Assembly (NCBI GenBank): GCA_003339415.1
Contig: PDHQ01000007.1
Coordinates: 1 to 64,000 of the forward strand
DNA from: Ophiocordyceps camponoti-saundersi (nom. inval.)
Lineage: Eukaryota; Ascomycota; Sordariomycetes; Hypocreales; Ophiocordycipitaceae
DNA length: 64,000 nucleotides
Direction of reading: 5' to 3'
This document shows, piece after piece, positions 22,963 through 33,838 of this stretch. How positions within the stretch are numbered: position 1 is the stretch's first letter; each line of letters begins with the position of its first letter. Below the pieces are notes generated by a model, which saw nothing but the letters and a program-made list of their open reading frames with translations, was not told where the DNA came from and did no database searches. The position numbers and the translations under genes are program-made.

Positions 22963-24198
22963 TCACATGACGGTGCGTTTGATGCGATTAAAGCATATCG
23001 GTCGGATTGTTCTGGCCCCCGTGGCACAGTCGCATTGGCATCCCAGCTCCCGCGCCCTGTCGCTTATCTTCGGCACTAGCTCACCGCGCTTCAGCGACTC
23101 GGCTGTCGGGCCGTAGGGGCAATACTGCAGGCTGTCATGGGAATAACCCACGTCGGAAAAGTGATGTACTTGTTCCGGCCGCAGCAACATGGCCACGGCA
23201 AGGCTGTGCACCGCCGCGTCGCCCCAGCGCTCATAATAGAAGCCACCGTCCCTGTCGAGGAAGTGGAAGAGACGCCGGTACTCGGCCGACCGGTAGAAGC
23301 CCATGTCGGCAATCTCAAAGTTGGACCAGAAGTGGCACAGGTTCCAGGGCTCGCCGTACGAGTTGTGGTTGGGAAGAAAGCTTCGCAGACGTCGCAACGG
23401 CCAAGGGAGAAACGAAGGGCTCATCATGGCCGTCCAGAGCGCGGAGCCGGCAAGTCTCCTCTCCGACTTGTAACGCGACAGCTTGTGGAACAAGGATGGC
23501 GCTGTGCTTTCGCCTTCCCACAGGGCCATGGTGTAGCCGTAACGCTTGCGGTGGCGCTCCATCTCGACGAAGGGGTCGTAGGTGATGGCGGAGGTGAAGG
23601 AAATGCTGGGCTCCACGCGCCAGTACCACTTGTAGCGGCGCAGTGCCGGATGATCGTAGAAGAAGCCCGACTGAAAGCGGCACATGTGATGGTAGCTTTC
23701 ATCGCCGGCGTACCTGACGCCGCGTCTCTGCATGTTAAGCATGCTGCTCCGAGCCTTGGTGCGGTCGATCCAGTCCGGATACCCCCACATGTCGGCAGGG
23801 ATCGTCTCGAAGCTGGCCTTTGCGCCGCTGCCATCTCGAGCCACGGCCCCGCCGACAGCCGTCACGAAGCTGGGCTCCCACGGCTTGTCGTTGAGGAAGA
23901 CCCAGGGATAGGCAAAGTGCCGATTAAACTGCCGTTGCACGCTCTGCACGCTGGCCACGGCCCCGTCCAAGTCCGAGTTCCGGGCAAGCATGACGAGGAC
24001 GGCCGGCGCCCGCGCCGAGCCATTGAGAACCGGCTCTTGGCAGCCGACGTGAAAAGGCGGATCGAGGTTCGTCTTCGGACGAGTGACGGCCAAACGGCGG
24101 CGATGAGTCCAGACGTCGAGGACGACGAGCAGCGCTATGCAGAGCAGCAGCCTCCAGCGAAGCCAGACGGGCTGCCGCCAGCGCAGCAGGCGGATCAT
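22963..24198 (-). CDS. Alpha-1,2-mannosyltransferase, glycosyltransferase family 15 (Kre2/Mnt1/Ktr type)
   Basis: Single exon of 411 aa. It is a type II membrane protein: a short basic cytoplasmic tail, a transmembrane anchor at about residues 14-29 (RLLLCIALLVVLDVW), then a lumenal catalytic domain. GT15 hallmarks include VFLNDKPWEPSF, YHHMCRFQSGFFYDHP, YKWYWRVEPSISF, EPWNLCHFWSNFEIADM and DGGFYYERWGDAAVHS. These Golgi enzymes add mannose from GDP-mannose to N- and O-linked glycans of cell-wall and secreted proteins. Length and motifs are complete. The member within the KTR family cannot be assigned from sequence reading alone. Confidence 0.92.
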   Translation of the reverse strand: MIRLLRWRQPVWLRWRLLLCIALLVVLDVWTHRRRLAVTRPKTNLDPPFHVGCQEPVLNGSARAPAVLVMLARNSDLDGAVASVQSVQRQFNRHFAYPWVFLNDKPWEPSFVTAVGGAVARDGSGAKASFETIPADMWGYPDWIDRTKARSSMLNMQRRGVRYAGDESYHHMCRFQSGFFYDHPALRRYKWYWRVEPSISFTSAITYDPFVEMERHRKRYGYTMALWEGESTAPSLFHKLSRYKSERRLAGSALWTAMMSPSFLPWPLRRLRSFLPNHNSYGEPWNLCHFWSNFEIADMGFYRSAEYRRLFHFLDRDGGFYYERWGDAAVHSLAVAMLLRPEQVHHFSDVGYSHDSLQYCPYGPTAESLKRGELVPKISDRARELGCQCDCATGARTIRPICFNRIKRTVM

Positions 24199-25359
24199 GC
24201 CGGGGCTGCTAATGCAGCTTCTGAGCTTAGCTACCTAGGCAGACTTGTTTCGGGCCTAAGCATTGATGTTGATGATGCCTCTCGCGAGCGTAAACGTATG
24301 GCTTCTGGTTGACGAGGCATTGGGGGGGGCATTGTACATAATTAAAGCAGCCCCTTGTCAGCCCCTTCTACATACGCGGTCGGACCGGCAGGGATCGTCG
24401 TCATATCTTACCTCGGTTGCGCCTCGTCCATCCCACTCGGCCGCCCCGGAGTCTCAGCGGTCCCTGAGCGGGACACGAACAAAAAAAAACGTGTCTGAGG
24501 GTTCAGGCTGAGGTAGTACAATTAGGGTTAGATCAGGAGACGTACAGCATACATACATGTATGAGTAGGTATGTGCTGTCGACAACCGCGCGCCTCTGAG
24601 ACGCACCCAGCAACTAGACTACGAACTTGGAGACTACGACAACCTACTTGGGTACCTAAACAATTAGGGAGGCTTTAACGAGGGTCTGCTGATCAATAAG
24701 TAGGCAGCTACCTAATTTAAACAGATGCTGCCGCCACGTGAAATGCGGAGAGGACAGTTCTCCCGGATAGTCCGATTTACCCTTCTGTAGTCCGTAGTAG
24801 GGAGGCGATGCGGGAACGACTGTCTACCTGAGAGGTAGACAAGGTAGACAGCTTACTACCCAACCAGCCCTATCAGATCGAAGATCAAGTATCCATGACA
24901 TAAGAAGAGTATTTACCTACCTAGGTAGGTAGGTATGAAGGCAATGCGATGAACTTATACTCTTTACGCAGCGGATGAGCTACCTCTGACGAGATGAACT
25001 ACGGATAGAAACTCAGGTCGAGTCTTGGGATGAAATCGGGTTATTGTTATAGCTGCAGTTTGCACGTGATTTCACCTTCAAATTCAAGCACGTCTTTCAT
25101 AAGCCCCGCCCTAAGTGTGAACCTCTACCTGCACAACATTGTCATTCATATATCCATACAATTCCACACCGAGCCTCGACCGAGTCGACCCTCTCTCGAC
25201 CTCGGGGAGTCTCTCTCAGAACCCATCTGCTCTGACCTACAGTCAGCCACTAGCCGCAGCGCTTACGGCTCTTCCTCTTCGCCTGATTGTCTGTCCCAGC
25301 CTTCCCCGCGCCCCCGCCACCGAACGGGGCGGCGCCGCCCCCCCCAAAGACAGACCGAA
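24199..25359. other. Divergent intergenic region
   Basis: It lies between the GT15 gene (-) and the MIT-domain gene (+), so it should carry both promoters. Notable words are GCTACCTAGGC near 24228 and CTACCTAGGTAGGTAGG near 24917. An in-frame open stretch upstream of 25360 (from 25030) lacks protein-like conservation and is treated as leader. Confidence 0.5.
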
Positions 25360-26928
25360 ATGGACATGTCACCACTCGTCAAGGCTCATGATCACGCCCG
25401 CGCCGCCGCCGTGGCCACGCGTCAGGCCTCGGACACGACTGTCGCCATCAGCGAGCACACGCAGGCAGCAGGCGAGTTCGCCAACGCGGCCAGTCACACC
25501 ACCAGCCTCGAGGCCCTGAGGACCCTCAAGCTGCTCGAGGAACACCATACGCGCCTGGCTGCTCTCCTCAAGCTTCCGCCCTCGTCCTCTTCCGCTGTCG
25601 GCAATCATTCGGCCGACGATGAGCTGCCGAGCGAGAAATACCCGCAGCCTCCATCTCCGGAAAAGGTCCGACCTGTCGTCGACGGAGCTGCTCGCAAGGA
25701 TGCTACGCCGCCGAGGGGACCGCACGCTTCGCCCCGCTTCACCTCTCGCGACATGTCGTCATCCATCGCTAGCAACTTGGCTTCCGCCAGAGGAATACGC
25801 TCCAAACACAGGGGCCAGCCTCTGAGTCCCAGCGTCTCCAACGATCAAGCTCCCGGCAACGTCGACCCTCATCCGCGCAGAGACGGTTCTAGCGTCAAGA
25901 TGCAGACCATCATGAACCACCAGGCAGGAAAACCCATTTGGGTCCCGCCCATGCCGTCTTCACCGCCTCAAAAGCCACCTCCTTCGACCATGGTTGCGCC
26001 TTTGCCGAGGTCAGACGTCGACTCCGCCGAAGACGGGGGTTACGCGCGCTTCTACAACACCTTCGGGAGCCTCATCAACAAAATATCCGCGCCGTTGGCC
26101 TTTGCTGGCTTGCCCCTTATCCAGGAAGAGTCTTCTTTCGCCGCAAAGCCAATGGAGGCCTCCCACCACTCCACCTCCGCCGTTGCCGCTACATCTCATC
26201 CGGCGATGAAGCGGAACTCTCCTCGGCCGCAGAACTCTGGGACTTTGGAGCCTGATCTTTCCAAGATTTATTCCAAGGCCACGATGCGGGCTCTGGCTCG
26301 AGAAGGCCACAGCGCGAGCGACTCGTTCTACGTTGTGCCTACCAGTGGCCACACCATGTCATACGCCAACATATTGACCTACGCCGAAAAGGAGAAGCGT
26401 CGGCTGGGGGCATCGACTCATGGCGAGCTCGCGACGGTCGGCGACGAGGACGAGGATGATTTTGTCGACGCGCGAGAGACTCTCATTCCCCTTTCGCCAG
26501 GAACCAGGCGCAAGGTTCTGCGCGTTCAAAGCGAGAAAGAGCTACGCAACACCAACGAGGAGCTTAGCCTCGAGAACAAGTCACTCAAGGACATGCTGGA
26601 TAACGTATCGAAGCGCCTCCACGCCTTTGAGGCCAGCTCGCAGCATTCGGCCATGGCCCTTGCAGAGAGCTATCGTGTCATGCGGCCGGGCTCGCCGTCC
26701 AACAGCGGCGGCAGGCAGGCTGACGATGCCATGAGACGCAGGGCCCAGGATGCGGAGGAGCAGCTGGTGGTGGTGATGAAGCAGCTGGATCGACTGGAAA
26801 GGGACAATCGTAAGATGCAGAGGACGCTCGACAAGTACCGCGAGAAGTGGGAGAAGCTCAAGGCCGGGGCCAAGGCGCGTAGGGAGGCCCAGGTTGGGGA
26901 GAGCGTGGAGGATGCGCGGCAGAGCTAA
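25360..26928 (+). CDS. MIT-domain plus coiled-coil protein, Atg38/NRBF2-like
   Basis: Single exon of 522 aa from MDMSPLVKAHDHARAAAV; the frame is open for a further 110 codons upstream, without conserved look. Residues about 1-75 form a helical MIT-like hairpin (AHDHARAA, GEFANAAS, EALRTLKLLEEHHTRLA). A long disordered Ser/Pro middle follows, then a conserved-looking stretch (SYANILTYAEKEKRRLG, about 330-350) and two coiled coils, about 390-430 (SEKELRNTNEELSLENK) and 460-515 (AEEQLVVVMKQLDRLERDN). An N-terminal MIT domain with C-terminal coiled coil is the layout of Atg38/NRBF2, a subunit of the autophagy PI3-kinase complex. The match is by architecture, so the name is tentative. Confidence 0.65.
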   Translation: MDMSPLVKAHDHARAAAVATRQASDTTVAISEHTQAAGEFANAASHTTSLEALRTLKLLEEHHTRLAALLKLPPSSSSAVGNHSADDELPSEKYPQPPSPEKVRPVVDGAARKDATPPRGPHASPRFTSRDMSSSIASNLASARGIRSKHRGQPLSPSVSNDQAPGNVDPHPRRDGSSVKMQTIMNHQAGKPIWVPPMPSSPPQKPPPSTMVAPLPRSDVDSAEDGGYARFYNTFGSLINKISAPLAFAGLPLIQEESSFAAKPMEASHHSTSAVAATSHPAMKRNSPRPQNSGTLEPDLSKIYSKATMRALAREGHSASDSFYVVPTSGHTMSYANILTYAEKEKRRLGASTHGELATVGDEDEDDFVDARETLIPLSPGTRRKVLRVQSEKELRNTNEELSLENKSLKDMLDNVSKRLHAFEASSQHSAMALAESYRVMRPGSPSNSGGRQADDAMRRRAQDAEEQLVVVMKQLDRLERDNRKMQRTLDKYREKWEKLKAGAKARREAQVGESVEDARQS

Positions 26929-27020
26929 GTTGGGGGAAGCGGGAACGGAGGGGGCAGACGGGAAAAGCGAAAGGGGAGAAAAGCGGACGAGACGAGGAGC
27001 TGTGACGGTGGAAAATAAAA

Positions 27021-28463
27021 CTAGTTCCACCAGAAGCTGAGGCTGAAGCTGATACTCAAACTCCGTACGTAGTGCCACCAGCCGATGGGTATAAGCAAGG
27101 TGTCACCCGGCTGCAAGATGCACTCTCTATAGTCGATTCCCTCGAGAGAGGACAAGGACGGCGCGTCGTCGTCGTCGTCATCGTCTCGTCGAGGCGAACG
27201 GTCCCATCCCTCCATGAGACCGAGGTCAAGACGGCTGGTGTTACTCATGTCGATGCCAGACTCGGACGCGCGCGGGCACATGCTCGGGGTTGCCTGGGGC
27301 GGGTAGAGGCGGACGTACTTTGTGCCGACGACCTGACAGAGGAGGTTGTGATAGCCGTCGGTATGGAGGGGCGTGATGGTGCCGGCCGGGCCGAACCAGG
27401 CGTTTAGCTGAGGCGTGTCGAGGCGGGGATGGTCCCGAGAGGGGTCCGTAGGATGGGGCGGGACGTGGGCCCAGCAGAAGTCGGGGATGGTGACATCGCG
27501 GCGTAGAGAGGGGATCTGGTGGAAGAGGTTGTGCTGAGCTAGGTAGCCCGTCTGTTTGCTACCGTCGTCCTTGTCGTCGTCGTCGTCATCGCGCAGAACG
27601 TGCCGGGCGAGGAAGCGTCCGAAAGGCATCAGCTCTTGTCCCCAGTCGTCGTCTACGTAACTACGACCTATCTCGACGGGTACGAGACGACGTCCGCCAA
27701 GTGTCTTGGAGAGAAGATAGTCGGGACTTCGCCAAGGTCTATCCGTGAGCGCCGGCCAGTCTTGGATGAGGTCGGTGAAGACGACGGGCCTTACTTGGCC
27801 TTGATCATCGTTGTTGGCGTACTGTTCGAACTCGTCTAGTGTCCAGCCTGTTAGACGGCGGCATTTCTTTTCCGGCTTCATTTCCGGTCGTGGCATCGGC
27901 TCGTGTGTGGAAAAGGTTGAGTCGTTGGTTGACGAGACGTGTCCTTCGCTTTCGCACTTTTCCTCGAGAAGCTGCATCGTCGTCTCTACCCATCGAGCGT
28001 CTAGACAATCGCTTACGGCGCCGGTGGTGATGAGGACGCGATCGAGAGTTTCGACGATGAAGTCCAGCGCGTCGTCGTCGTCGCGGAGAAGGCGCTCGTG
28101 CGTGGAGAGGACGAGCGCGTCGGTGTAGAGGCAGCGCCAGCGACGAGGCACGCTGTCGAAGCGCCAGGCGTAAAGCCTACTCATTGCTACAGATGCGACG
28201 TCGTCGAGTCGTCGGCGGAGCAGCTCTACGTTGGTCTCGTCTGTGTTCGTCTGGTCCCTGTTCATCTGGTCCCTGTTCATCTCGTCTCTGTTCGTCTCGT
28301 CGCCGAGGGCTTGGGTGTGCAGTCGCGTCAGGAGGGAGGCTTGGCGGGCGAGGAGCTTCTCCATGGCGAGGCTTGAGGATGCGCCATTGCGGTCGGAGTC
28401 GGACGCTGGTCTGTTGGCGATGGAGGTTGCGGCTCCGAGGTATCGCGGGAGAAGTTTGTTCAT
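27021..28463 (-). CDS. JmjC-domain Fe(II)/2-oxoglutarate oxygenase, JMJD5/KDM8-like
   Basis: Single exon of 480 aa. The C-terminal JmjC domain (about 205-480) has the iron ligands His367 and Asp369 in PLHTDGYHNLLCQVVG and the distal His464 in LLIPIGWWHYVRSLSISFS. The closing SFSLSFWWN is typical of JMJD5 proteins. The N-terminal half is helical, like the non-catalytic region of JMJD5. Family members hydroxylate arginine or act on histone tails; the substrate here is not predictable. An imperfect five-residue repeat (about residues 57-77, NRDEM/NRDQM units) and several Asp runs are unusual insertions. The 3' end lies only about 90 bp from the convergent MIT-domain gene. Confidence 0.88.
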   Translation of the reverse strand: MNKLLPRYLGAATSIANRPASDSDRNGASSSLAMEKLLARQASLLTRLHTQALGDETNRDEMNRDQMNRDQTNTDETNVELLRRRLDDVASVAMSRLYAWRFDSVPRRWRCLYTDALVLSTHERLLRDDDDALDFIVETLDRVLITTGAVSDCLDARWVETTMQLLEEKCESEGHVSSTNDSTFSTHEPMPRPEMKPEKKCRRLTGWTLDEFEQYANNDDQGQVRPVVFTDLIQDWPALTDRPWRSPDYLLSKTLGGRRLVPVEIGRSYVDDDWGQELMPFGRFLARHVLRDDDDDDKDDGSKQTGYLAQHNLFHQIPSLRRDVTIPDFCWAHVPPHPTDPSRDHPRLDTPQLNAWFGPAGTITPLHTDGYHNLLCQVVGTKYVRLYPPQATPSMCPRASESGIDMSNTSRLDLGLMEGWDRSPRRDDDDDDDAPSLSSLEGIDYRECILQPGDTLLIPIGWWHYVRSLSISFSLSFWWN

Positions 28464-28650
28464 GATTGATTGGAGCGAGGACAGTGATTTGGACTTGCGT
28501 CAAGGTTTTCTCTATGCTCATACATTCTTACTGGTATGCTGAATCCCAAACCCAAGTGTATCAGCTTGCGCGTATCAATTACTCTTACGTCATACGGATG
28601 ATACAGATAGCCGTTCCGCGATAAGATGACAGAACGATACCACCTACAAC

Positions 28651-29703
28651 CTAACTACCAACCAACCTGGGAGCTGAAAGACTCCTCCATCCGCCCCTCC
28701 TCCCTCCTCGCCGGTTTACAGGCTCCTCTTCAACTCTCCTCATTCTGCTCGGCAAGACCGGGGGGAGCAACGGCCTACACTGGCTACTTGGCTTGCCTCC
28801 CCTCGCTGCCATCCAGTAATGGTACGTTGCGTCTTTCTCTCTCCCCTCATCGATCGAAAGACAAAATGGCTTGTTTCTCTCCATCAGCCAGTGAATGCTC
28901 GACCAGAACTGAGCGTATGTTCCTGGGATCATTGGCCTTGACGTCTCAAGGTAAGGTTCGCAGCCGCAAGGCCCTCGACAAGAGTACGACTCTTGAGTCA
29001 TTTCGAAGAGGGCACGGCCGAGTAGCCCGCCCCATCGGATCGTGTACCAGCGGATTTGATCGTACGTCTTGAATCTCGGCAGATACTGTAGGTAGTCTCG
29101 TACCTGTAGCTGGGGGAGGAAGAGATGAATCTGTTTATAGTAGACATAGTCTGCGCTGAAACACATTGTAGCGTTTGGTCGCAGGGGGCCGACAGGCAGG
29201 GTTCGGAATCTCTGATACATGTCTTCGTCGTCACTTAGAGCCGGGTCGATCAAGTAGGAAGACAAGGCCCCTAGAGCATCCTCATAGTACGGAAAGACGT
29301 TCATCTCAGAAGTGAGCCAGCAGACGGATTGCTCTCTCAGTCCCGCAGACATGACCCAGGAAAGAAATTCAGCGTAGCGCGCATCGGAAATCAACGGCAG
29401 GTCCATTGTAATGTCGTCTATCAATCTATACTTGCTTTTCCCCGTTATCGGTTGCAGAGCTTTGATGAATTCGTCCGGGAACGTCTCCACGACAAGCTTG
29501 ACGCATTCCCACGTCACACAAGGTTTGTTGATGTTGAACCTCCTGGCGGTGAAGACGGTATGGTTGAGAAAGGGGGCAAAGGTTGATGATTTCATGTTGC
29601 CGCAGGTTAAAGAGTCTATTCTGCCCGTCTGTTCCCGGTCAAGATGTGAGCCCGCAACGCACAAGGCGATGAGGCCTAAAGGAAGGACACTTTTGACAAG
29701 CAT
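28651..29703 (-). CDS. Putative secreted cysteine-containing protein, unknown family
   Basis: Single open frame of 350 aa starting at the only good ATG. The first about 18 residues (MLVKSVLPLGLIALCVAG) look like a signal peptide, and no other membrane segment is evident. Cysteines are spread through the mature region (LTCGN, KPCVTWECV, QSVCWL, TMCFSA, YSCRGPCGCEPY, KPFCLS), fitting disulfides in a secreted protein. I do not recognise the family. The last about 55 residues are Arg/Gly/Pro-rich and may be read-through past an unrecognised splice site, so the true end could be near residue 300. A cell-surface or effector-like role is only a guess. Confidence 0.6.
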   Translation of the reverse strand: MLVKSVLPLGLIALCVAGSHLDREQTGRIDSLTCGNMKSSTFAPFLNHTVFTARRFNINKPCVTWECVKLVVETFPDEFIKALQPITGKSKYRLIDDITMDLPLISDARYAEFLSWVMSAGLREQSVCWLTSEMNVFPYYEDALGALSSYLIDPALSDDEDMYQRFRTLPVGPLRPNATMCFSADYVYYKQIHLFLPQLQVRDYLQYLPRFKTYDQIRWYTIRWGGLLGRALFEMTQESYSCRGPCGCEPYLETSRPMIPGTYAQFWSSIHWLMERNKPFCLSIDEGREKDATYHYWMAARGGKPSSQCRPLLPPVLPSRMRRVEEEPVNRRGGRRGGWRSLSAPRLVGS

Positions 29704-31259
29704 TATGGAGAGTGATTTTTCTCGGACACAAAGTAAAGAGACAAAGAGCTGATGGCTGCTTAGGTAGCTGTTGCTTCTGATTCGCCCCTTTGGAGAAATT
29801 GTCTGTTTCTTTCCGGAGAGGGGATTCCTGCAAAGCTGTCTAAGGATTAGATACGGACTGCTAAACTGATGCTTTGAGAGATTTCGAAAGCCATGGAAGT
29901 TGTCAGGGGATGGATATGGTTATATACAACGTATGCGTTAGTATACATATAGTTTGACGGAAGTGTGGGCATTGACTGACTGCTCGTTATAGGCTTATTG
30001 TATGTAAGTTATGAATAATGTGAACTTAGACACTGTCATGCTTGTCAGATAAACACACCTTCTTACTACCTACCTTAGTATCCGGCACCTTTTCTTAGAG
30101 GTGTTTTCCTATCTTAGCATTACCTCTATTATGGGTTTCTAGTCATGCTTTTCTTACCTATTCGAGAGTATCGTTAAGGTTGCCCAAAAGAAAACTTGTC
30201 TGGATAGTGCCTACCTAGGTAGTAGGCAGCTGGGTAGTTATGAATGAGTTGTCTTTGTCTTGTAAGACGCAAGGTGGTGGTAGCCACAGTCAGGCAGATG
30301 CCCGGTGTGGCGGCATTATTACTAGTGTGATTATTCGCAACTGACGTCATCTATCGATTGATGGATATGTACTAGGTAGGTAGGTAGGTAGGTCGGTAGG
30401 TGGTAGGTAGGAAAGAACAAACGTTCAATTGGCTTCGAACCATTAGGTAGGAACCAAGGGTCGATAGCTTCCAATTCATGCATGGCACCTGCCTTGTTCT
30501 GTCCTTTGCACTTTTCTGAAGCGCGAAAACTGTCGGTACAGTACGTACCTAAGTACGGACTTTTTTTTTTTATTTTGAGTGAATCCTTCTTTCCCTCCGT
30601 ATCTGCTTGCTATGTAGGTACGGAGTATGCATGTATGTATATTGTATGTGTAGGTGGCACATGCAGTATTCGTAAGAAAGGAGCTCCTAACCAGCATCAT
30701 GGCGGCCGGGGGGAAGGCGCGGCACGAGCATAGTGTGCGTTGTGTATGTATGTATGTACCAGGCAGCCGCGACCCTACCTATCTCGACACCGCCAAACGC
30801 CCATACTTACCACCTACCTGCCTACCTACAGCGATTAAGCCCCGAAAAAAAGCCTCCTCATCCTTCTTCTCCTTCTCCTCCATCCTCATCCTCATCCTCA
30901 CCCTCACCCTCATCCAGGTCCCCTCACTCATCACTTCCCCTCTACCTCTACCTCCCCCTCCCCTCCCCCTCTACTCCCTCTGTCATTCACCAATCCTTCA
31001 ACTTCTTTACCTTCGCTACCCGTTTGTTTTTTGTTGTGCTATTTTCCCTCCCCCTCCCCCTCCCCCTCCACACCTCACCACCCCCCTCCCCCGACTCGTC
31101 CCTCCGGACATCGGTCTGCCTGGCCCAGCGTTACGGAACCAACCCCCGGCTCTGGACTGAAGAAAGTGTTTCAAAAGTCTGAAATAGGTTCCAGGTCGCT
31201 GATTTCAATACTTCTTTCGAGCCTTGCTCTTTTCATCAACATCGACTGCGCCTATCACG
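29704..31259. other. Divergent intergenic region
   Basis: No gene supported. It lies between the secreted-protein gene (-) and MTHFR (+). It holds CTACCTAGGTAG near 30212, a (GTAG)n run at about 30373-30396, several GTACGTACC words near 30540, and a strongly C/T-rich leader from 30850 to 31100 immediately before MTHFR. Confidence 0.5.
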
Positions 31260-33108
31260 ATGCACATTAAGCAGATGCTCGTTGAGGCCGAAAATGGCCA
31301 CCAGCCGTCCTTTTCCTTCGAATACTTCCCGCCCAAGACGGCGCAGGGTGTTCAGAACCTGTACCATCGGATGGACCGCATGTACAACCTGGGTCCCAAG
31401 TTTATCGACATCACTTGGGGCGCTGGCGGCCGCATCGCCGAGCTGACTTGCGAAATGGTCCTCCAAGCGCAATCCGTTTGTGGTCTCGAGACGTGCATGC
31501 ACCTCACCTGTACCGACATGGGCCTTGACAAGGTCAATGAAGCCCTCAGCAAGGCTTACAAGGCCGGCTGCACAAACATCTTGGCTCTGCGCGGCGATCC
31601 GCCTCGGGACCAGAAGATGTGGACCGCCACCGACGGCGGCTTCCAGTACGCCCGCGATCTGGTCAAGCACATCCGGGACACGTACGGGAATCACTTTGAC
31701 ATTGGCGTCGCCGGCTACCCCGAGGGCTGCGACGACAACAAGAACGAAGACGAACTGCTGGACCACCTCAAGGAAAAGGTCGACATGGGCGCCTCCTTCA
31801 TCGTCACCCAGATGTTCTACGACGCAGACAACTTTATTCGCTGGGTCGGCAGGGTCCGAGACCGCGGCATCACCATCCCCATCATTCCCGGCATCATGCC
31901 CATCGCCACCTATGCCAGCTTCATTCGCAGGGCCAACCACATGCAATGCACCGTTCCCTCCCAGTGGATGGACGCCCTCGAGCCCTTCAAGAACGACGAC
32001 GTCGCCGTCCGTGAGATAGGCAAGACGCTCGTCGCAGGCTTGTGCCGCAAGCTGCTCGCCAGCGGCATCCATCACCTGCACTTCTACACCATGAACCTCG
32101 CCCAGGCCACCCGCATGGTGCTGGAGGAGCTGCAGTGGGCCCCTTGCCCGGAGCGGCCTCTGCACCACGACCTGCCCTGGAAGCAGTCCAAGGCTCTCGG
32201 CCGCCAACACGAGGACGTCCGCCCCATCTTCTGGAGCAACCGCATCTCCTCGTACGTCCTCCGCACCCAAGACTGGGACGAGTTCCCCAACGGCCGCTGG
32301 GGCGATTCGCGATCTCCGGCCTTTGGCGAGCTCGACGCCTACGGCATCGGCCTCACGGGCACCAACGAGGCCAACCGCAACAAGTGGGGGGCACCGAAGA
32401 CGGTCCGCGACGTCGCGAACACCTTTGTGCGCTACCTCGACCAGGAAATCGACTCGCTGCCCTGGAGCGAGTCGCCGCTGACGGGCGAGGCCGACCTCAT
32501 CAGGTCCAACCTAAAGGCCCTCAACAAGCGCGGCCTTCTGACCATCAACTCGCAGCCGGCCGTCGACGGCGCCAAGTCGTCGCACCCGATCCACGGCTGG
32601 GGCCCGTCCAACGGTTACGTCTACCAGAAAGCCTACCTCGAGCTGCTGGTGCCGCCCGATATCGTCGAAGACATGATCCGGAGGATCGAGGACCGGCCCA
32701 GCCTCAGCTACTACGCCACCACCAAGGATGGTGATCTCATGACCAACGTCTGCACCGAGGGCCCCAACGCCGTCACCTGGGGCGTCTTTCCCGGAAAAGA
32801 GATTGTCCAGCCTACCATCGTGGAGAGCGTCAGCTTCCTCGCCTGGCGGGACGAGGCATTCCGCCTCGGCATCGACTGGGGTCATTGCTTCGACGAGGGG
32901 TCACCGAGCAGGGCTCTGATTGACAAGATCATGAACGAGTGGTATCTCGTCAATCTTGGTGTGTTTCTCCGTGTTGCGTATTATGAAGGCAGAGGACTGA
33001 CTTGAAGACTCTCTTCTAGTCGACAATGACTTTCGCAACAATAGTGCCATCTTCGACGTCCTTGACAATCTGCAAGTAAAGGACCTCGACATCGTGTACG
33101 CGGCATGA
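31260..33108 (+). CDS. Methylenetetrahydrofolate reductase
   Basis: Two exons, 31260-32958 and 33020-33108, give 595 aa, normal for fungal enzymes. It reduces 5,10-methylene-THF to 5-methyl-THF, the methyl donor for methionine synthesis. The N-terminal TIM-barrel catalytic domain (about 1-300) shows FSFEYFPPKTAQGVQN, DITWGAGGR, LALRGDPPRD, GVAGYPEGC and FIVTQMFYDADNF, the FAD and folate site signatures. The C-terminal half is the eukaryote-specific regulatory domain (YVLRTQDWDEFPNGRWGDSR, HGWGPSNGYVYQKAYLE). The intron (GTGTGT..TAG, 61 nt) lies near the stop and joins WYLVNL to VDNDF. An alternative in-frame start 12 codons upstream exists, but MHIKQMLVEAENG fits the family start. Fungi often have two such paralogues; which one this is remains open. 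Confidence 0.94.
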
Positions 33109-33838
33109 ACCATCTAGGCTATTCTCGCCTGCTCCTTTTCGAAGGCGGAAATTTCTCTTTGCGCTCTTGCTTCTGAAGATATAAACTATACACCAAAAAA
33201 AAACAACACTACACAAAAGGGGGGAGGGAAAGGGGTAGAGGGAAAAAAAGGCCTTCTCGTTTTTCTCTTTTCAACAAGAAAAAATGAAGAACCGCCACTC
33301 ACGCTCACTCACTTACTCGCTTGCTAATTTCATACCCTCTCTGCGAAGGAGATGAGGGGCCAAAAAGAAGACTCGGACGGATATAATTGTGCCCATACTT
33401 GGTGGGATTTAACGCGCTATGACGAAGGTTTTGGGAGGGAGGGAAGCGAATGTCTCTTGCACTCTGAGCTTCTCGCTTGAGGCGTAACTCTGTCTGGTTC
33501 ATCATTAGTCGGTTCACTGGTTATATATATCTCAACGATACCCCTCCCCGAACTCGGCTCCGCTGGGTTGCCTGTCCATTGTTTATTATTCTTACACTGG
33601 ATTCATAAAAAAAGAAGAGCCGTGTTATTCACGGTGGATGGAAATGCTCGCTTATTGCCCCCCCTTGAGCAGCAGTTGTGACTTTGTTGATGGCTCTATT
33701 GACATCATCCTTGACTTCCCCAGCCCTGCTCGCCAAGAGTAAGTCTCGTGGAGATACTTCACATTTCTGAGAGGTAGCTGGTCTGTGGAAAAAAAGTATC
33801 TTTATGGACAAAATAGGGGGTGGAGGGAGGATCAAGTG
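33109..33838. other. Convergent intergenic region
   Basis: It lies between the 3' ends of MTHFR (+) and the RBM26-like gene (-). It is AT-richer than its neighbours, and no gene was seen. Confidence 0.5.

Noticed and set aside
23137..24312. 391-codon plus-strand frame across the GT15 gene
   Set aside because: Antisense shadow; GT15 motifs are all on the minus strand.
30654..31182. Ser/Pro-rich frames directly before MTHFR
   Set aside because: C/T-rich leader sequence that happens to be open; they overlap each other in two frames.
31236..32270. 344-codon minus-strand frame across MTHFR
   Set aside because: Antisense shadow of a conserved high-GC coding exon, with no recognisable motif.
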